Shown: positions 50,349 through 53,549 of the stretch, one piece after another
How positions within the stretch are numbered: position 1 is the first letter of the stretch
How the letters are laid out: each line of letters starts with the position of its first letter
DNA from: Syntrophales bacterium
GTDB lineage: Bacteria; Desulfobacterota; Syntrophia; Syntrophales; UBA4778
Reading direction: 5' to 3'
Assembly: GCA_028712885.1 (NCBI GenBank)
Contig: JAQTPK010000017.1
Span: 1-53,549, forward strand
Length of the DNA stretch: 53,549 nt
The notes under the pieces: model-generated
Told to the model about the DNA's origin: nothing
The model's input: only the letters and a program-made list of their open reading frames with translations
The model's database searches: none
Program-made: the position numbers and the translations under genes

Positions 50349-50481
50349 ACTCTTCGGGATCTTCCTCAAACTCCTGCTTGCATTCCTCAGAGCAGAAATA
50401 ATAGTTCCTGCCTTCATATTCGCTCCTGAACTTCGATCTTTTCTCATCCACTTCCATTTTGCAGACAGGATCGATAGCCAT
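50338..50481 (-). CDS. YHS-domain protein (small)
   Basis: This 47-residue protein starts at ATG 50481, 7 bases after GGGGGTG. It contains one YHS domain with the metal-binding residues DPVCKMEVDEKRSKFRSEYE and NYYFCSEECKQEFEEDPEEY. Such small domains are found alone or in copper/mercury handling proteins and probably bind a soft metal ion. It forms a two-gene unit with the lipoprotein gene. Confidence 0.78.
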   Translation of the reverse strand: MAIDPVCKMEVDEKRSKFRSEYEGRNYYFCSEECKQEFEEDPEEYVV

Positions 50482-50720
50482 AACGGCACCCCCTTGCTGA
50501 AAGTGTAGAAGAAAAAAAAAGAAATCCGCCATGAACGCCTGGATTATTTTTTTCTTCTTTTTCCCCTAAAACGGCTCAGTCTTTACCCGAAAGGAAAAAT
50601 TTTCCTCCCCCGGCGCCGGCTGTCTTTAAATTTTACAATAAAATCAATCATATTCGGCCGAACAAGGCTGGCATGCAATTTGAAAATAAATTAACAAAAT
50701 ATCTTTAAGGAGAAAAAGCG
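50482..50720. other. Intergenic region, A/T-rich
   Basis: 239 bases between divergent genes. It is A/T-rich around 50630-50700 and presumably holds promoters in both directions. No repeat or structure stands out. Confidence 0.4.
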
Positions 50721-51161
50721 ATGAAAAGGAAGATGGCCGCGATCAGTTTCCTGGCGTTTCTCCTTTTTCTTACGGGACAGGTTTCAGCCGAGAAATGGGT
50801 TCCGGTGCCCGGGTGGCCTCTGGCGTATTATGACGAGGAAAGCATTCAGTACCCGGAAAAGATATATTTTTCCTGGGGGATTTTCGTTGTAGTGCGCGAT
50901 GATCGGGATTATGCGCGCGTATGGACAAAACATGTCGCCCCCGAAGGGGAAAATCCGCGCACTCTATACGAAATGAGATTTTCCCAGAGGTCCTGCCGCG
51001 CGGTTTACAGCGTGGACGAGCACGAAAATCCGATTCCGCCGCTTGACCCGTCCTACATGCCTGTTATCCCGGACACAATGCAGTACTCTCTTTTCAGTAC
51101 GCTTTACGAAATAGCATCCGATCCGGACGTAGAGCACGCTTATAAAATGCAATATCCCTGA
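50721..51161 (+). CDS. Exported hypothetical protein, possibly surface-adhesin-E-like
   Basis: This 146-residue protein has AAGGAG 8 bases before the ATG and a signal peptide at residues 1-23 (FLAFLLFLTGQVSA). The mature protein KWVPVPGWPLAYYDEESIQY then KIYFSWGIFVVVRD has the Trp start, Tyr-Asp pair and strand spacing of the small exported adhesin-E-like family found in Gram-negative bacteria. The match is distant. It is convergent with cysS, ending 3 bases from it. Confidence 0.55.
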   Translation: MKRKMAAISFLAFLLFLTGQVSAEKWVPVPGWPLAYYDEESIQYPEKIYFSWGIFVVVRDDRDYARVWTKHVAPEGENPRTLYEMRFSQRSCRAVYSVDEHENPIPPLDPSYMPVIPDTMQYSLFSTLYEIASDPDVEHAYKMQYP

Positions 51162-51164
51162 AAC

Positions 51165-52646
51165 TCATTCAATCGTCCAAGTTGTGCCTTGCGCCCCGTC
51201 CTTTATAACAATCCGCCGGGAAGCAAGCTCCGCCCGGATCTCGTCCGCTCTCTTCCAGTCTTTGGCCGCCCTGGCGGAGCGTCTCTCTTCAATGAGCCTT
51301 TCGACTTCCCTCACATCAAGTTTCAATTTGGATATTTCCCGGTCGCGGTCTTTCCGGAAATAGACCTCCGGGTCTTCCTGGAAGAGGCCCAGAACTTTTC
51401 CCGTTTCGAGTATCCGGTCGCGCGCCGCGGCGAGCACTACCGAAGCGGGGGCGTCTATCCGGCCTCCCTTTTCGTTGAGATAACCGTTAACCGTCCTGAC
51501 TGCGTCGAATATGAAGCCGATAGCCCGGGCGGTGTTGAAATCATCATCCATAGCCTCCACAAACCGCGCGGGGAGCTCATTTATCTTTTCAGCCGCCTCT
51601 CGGTCCTTCTTCCCCAGCTTCTCCGGCGTCAGTCCCGGCGCTTCGGGCGCGGAGGCAAGGACTTCCTTTATCCTGTTCAGGGTCGAATAGAACCGCTCCA
51701 TCCCGGAACGCGCCTCCGCGAGGGCTTCCTCGGTGAAATCGACAGGGCTCCGGTAATGGCTCTGCAGGATGAAGAGCCTCAGCACCTCGGGATGGTACCG
51801 TCCCAGCATCTCCCGGATGGAGAAGACGTTTCCGAGCGACTTTGACATCTTTTCGCTCTCGATCCTGATGAAGCCGTTGTGCAGCCAGTACCTGGCAAAA
51901 GGCTTCCCCGTAGCGCCCTCCGATTGCGCAATTTCGTTTTCATGATGGGGGAAGATGAGGTCTTCGCCTCCACCATGAATGTCAAAAGTTTCCCCGAGGT
52001 ATCTCTGGCTCATAACGGAGCACTCTATATGCCATCCGGGCCTCCCGGGACCCCACGGGCTTTCCCATTTCGGCTCGCCCTCTTTGCTCGCTTTCCACAG
52101 CGCAAAATCCAGGGGGCTTCTCTTTTTCTCGTCCACTTCGATTCTTGCCCCGGCCAGCATATCTTCCGGTTTCCGGCCCGAGAGCTTTCCATATCCCGCA
52201 AACTTGTCGACGGCGAAAAAGACATTTCCGCCCGCCTCGTAGGCAAGTCCCTTTTCGAACAGTTTCCCGATCAGAGCGATCATGCCCGGGATATTTTCCG
52301 TCGCCCGCGGGGCTATATCAGGACGGGAAACGCCGAGCTCGTCCATGTCCCTGTCGTGCTCGAGGATATACCGCTCCGTGACCTCGGAAATATCCTTCGA
52401 TTCCTTATTCGCCCGGGATATGATCTTGTCGTCGACGTCCGTAAAATTCTTTACATAGGTTACGTCGTACCCCCGGAAACGGAGGTATTTTGTGATCACG
52501 TCAAAAGCAACCGCCGAGCGGGCGTGTCCCATGTGGCAGGTATCGTAAACCGTCACCCCGCAGGTGTAGATGCCCGCCTTGCCGGGCGTAATCGGCTCGA
52601 ATTCCTCTTTCCTCCTTGTAAGGGTATTGTAAACCTTCAATGTCAT
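51165..52646 (-). CDS. cysS: Cysteinyl-tRNA synthetase
   Basis: This 493-residue enzyme is a class I synthetase charging tRNA-Cys. The zinc ligand Cys is in GIYTCGVTVYDTCHMGHARS, whose HMGH is the first ATP signature. The second signature is KMSKSLGN. The zinc and cysteine site is completed by PGWHIECSVMS and GGEDLIFPHHENEIAQSEGA. The C-terminal helical and anticodon-binding parts are complete (AAKDWKRADEIRAELASRRI then VIKDGAQGTTW). No truncation. The gene is preceded by argC on the same strand and separated from it by a heptamer inverted repeat. Confidence 0.96.
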   Translation of the reverse strand: MTLKVYNTLTRRKEEFEPITPGKAGIYTCGVTVYDTCHMGHARSAVAFDVITKYLRFRGYDVTYVKNFTDVDDKIISRANKESKDISEVTERYILEHDRDMDELGVSRPDIAPRATENIPGMIALIGKLFEKGLAYEAGGNVFFAVDKFAGYGKLSGRKPEDMLAGARIEVDEKKRSPLDFALWKASKEGEPKWESPWGPGRPGWHIECSVMSQRYLGETFDIHGGGEDLIFPHHENEIAQSEGATGKPFARYWLHNGFIRIESEKMSKSLGNVFSIREMLGRYHPEVLRLFILQSHYRSPVDFTEEALAEARSGMERFYSTLNRIKEVLASAPEAPGLTPEKLGKKDREAAEKINELPARFVEAMDDDFNTARAIGFIFDAVRTVNGYLNEKGGRIDAPASVVLAAARDRILETGKVLGLFQEDPEVYFRKDRDREISKLKLDVREVERLIEERRSARAAKDWKRADEIRAELASRRIVIKDGAQGTTWTIE

Positions 52647-52673
52647 AACGTCCCCCGTATCAAGACTTTGGGC

Positions 52674-52740
52674 GTTAGACGTCAGACGTCAGGAAAGAAC
52701 GCACCGGCCTGGAAACCTAATGTCCAATGTCCAACGTCTG
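52674..52740. repeat. Inverted heptamer arrays (GTTAGAC/GTTGGAC-type)
   Basis: GTTAGAC and two GTCAGAC-like units at 52674-52694 face AATGTCC, AATGTCC and AACGTCT at 52719-52739. On one strand the second arm reads GTTGGAC/ATTGGAC, so both arms share the same 7-base plan in opposite orientation. The repeat lies between argC and cysS. Confidence 0.7.
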
Positions 52741-52747
52741 AAGCCCA

Positions 52748-53549
52748 TTACGGAAAGAGCGCCAGCATATCCAGCGCCGTATCTTCCTCCAGTCCGGTCA
52801 TTATATTCATGTTCTGAACCGCCTGGCCCGCAGCACCCTTGAAGAGATTGTCTATTGCGGAACAAACGGCTACTCTTCTTTGTTCCCCGTCGACGGCAAA
52901 CCCGATGTCGCAACAATTTGTTCCCCTGACCGAAGAGACGTTCGGAAGCGCACCCTCGGGGCAGATCCGGACAAACTTTTCGTCGCGATAAAAAGCCCGG
53001 TAGAGGGAAATCAGATCCGCAGCAGACATCTCCCTTTGCAGGGTCGCGTACATCGTGCTCAGGATTCCCCGGGTGATCGGGAGCAGATGGGGCGCAAAAG
53101 ATATCCGGATTTCGGATCCGGATATCCTGCCGAGCTCCTGCTCCATCTCGGGGGTGTGCCGGTGCTTGAAAACATTGTATGCCTTGAAGCCCCCGTTCAC
53201 TTCGCAGAACAGGGATCCTGTCTTCGGCTCCCGGCCCGCCCCGCTCGCGCCCGATTTCGAATCGACTATGATGGATGCGGGATCGAGGATCCCCTTTTTG
53301 AGAGCGGGCGCCAGCCCGAGAATGACGCTGGTCGGATAACACCCGGGGTTGGCGACAAGGCCGGCCGCGGCTATTTCCTTCCGGTACAGTTCGGGAAGTC
53401 CGTATACGGCTTTGCCCAGCAGCTCGGGCGAGGCATGCCGGCAATAATGTTTTTCAAAGACCGAGACGTCGCGCAGCCGGTAATCCGCGCTCAGATCGAC
53501 CACCTTTTTCCCGGCCTTGATGAACAAAGGCACCGCTTCCATCGCGGTC
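52748..53549 (-). CDS. argC: N-acetyl-gamma-glutamyl-phosphate reductase, partial
   Basis: The third enzyme of arginine synthesis reduces N-acetylglutamyl phosphate with NADPH. The frame is open across the right window edge, so the N-terminal about 80 residues, including most of the nucleotide-binding fold, are missing. Present are [20 protein letters not shown], catalytic Cys in [20 protein letters not shown], the substrate loop [20 protein letters not shown], and [16 protein letters not shown] with [16 protein letters not shown]. The C-terminal dimer segment ([20 protein letters not shown]) is complete. Confidence 0.95.
   Translation of the reverse strand, partial: TAMEAVPLFIKAGKKVVDLSADYRLRDVSVFEKHYCRHASPELLGKAVYGLPELYRKEIAAAGLVANPGCYPTSVILGLAPALKKGILDPASIIVDSKSGASGAGREPKTGSLFCEVNGGFKAYNVFKHRHTPEMEQELGRISGSEIRISFAPHLLPITRGILSTMYATLQREMSAADLISLYRAFYRDEKFVRICPEGALPNVSSVRGTNCCDIGFAVDGEQRRVAVCSAIDNLFKGAAGQAVQNMNIMTGLEEDTALDMLALFP

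Noticed and set aside
4957-52740. CRISPR array as explanation for the repeats
   Set aside because: Units are 7 bases, without spacers of constant length and without cas genes.

Overview
The window reads as a stretch of chromosome from a Gram-negative anaerobe, most likely a member of the former Deltaproteobacteria (Desulfobacterota / Syntrophia-like). The signs are outer-membrane genes (MlaEFD, AsmA proteins, porin, TolC, LpxR), oxygen-sensitive enzymes (4-hydroxybutyryl-CoA dehydratase, 2-oxoacid:ferredoxin oxidoreductase), a PEP-CTERM protein and an NrpR-type regulator. This placement is an inference from gene content. No IS element, prophage, CRISPR array or rRNA is visible. One tRNA gene, tRNA-Gln(TTG), is present.

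Layout. 1-4.5 kb: a PEP/pyruvate-binding protein cut by the left edge, then an NrpR-like regulator directly upstream of gdhA. 4.6-5 kb: a decayed GspE fragment. 5-7.9 kb: an mlaE-mlaF-mlaD lipid transport operon on the minus strand. 8-10.6 kb: a MarR regulator flanked by two copies of one 21-bp box, a methyltransferase and a HerA-like ATPase. 11.2-16 kb: a tRNA-dependent amidation operon consisting of an AspRS fused to GatC, a GatA-like protein lacking all three catalytic residues, and GatB. 16-21.4 kb: an AsmA protein, an orphan ModA, a porin and an exported hemerythrin protein. 21.5-23.5 kb: a reduced 2-oxoacid:ferredoxin oxidoreductase operon whose first gene is an XRE DNA-binding domain fused to a ferredoxin and whose alpha subunit lacks about 115 internal residues. 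23.8-31.2 kb: PAP2 phosphatase, lipoproteins, a transglutaminase-like protein, an iron alcohol dehydrogenase with 4-hydroxybutyryl-CoA dehydratase, and a CPBP protease. 31.7-39.7 kb: a PEP-CTERM protein, LpxR, a large AsmA-like protein, a methyltransferase/GNAT pair, and DUF3298-like, cupin and CBS proteins. 40-45.7 kb: tRNA-Gln, a divergent HisF, a GT39-type membrane protein, an aldehyde dehydrogenase and TolC. 46-51.2 kb: small proteins, a PhaE-like protein, an orphan excisionase-type HTH and a chemoreceptor. 51.2-53.5 kb: cysS and a partial argC.

The most unusual material is the aspS-gatC/gatA/gatB operon with a pseudo-amidase GatA, the XRE-ferredoxin fusion with its compact PorA, and nine intergenic loci carrying heptamer repeats, most of them as inverted pairs. 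The heptamer sequence differs at every locus, but the period and layout are the same. All family assignments come from reading the translated sequence; no database search was possible.
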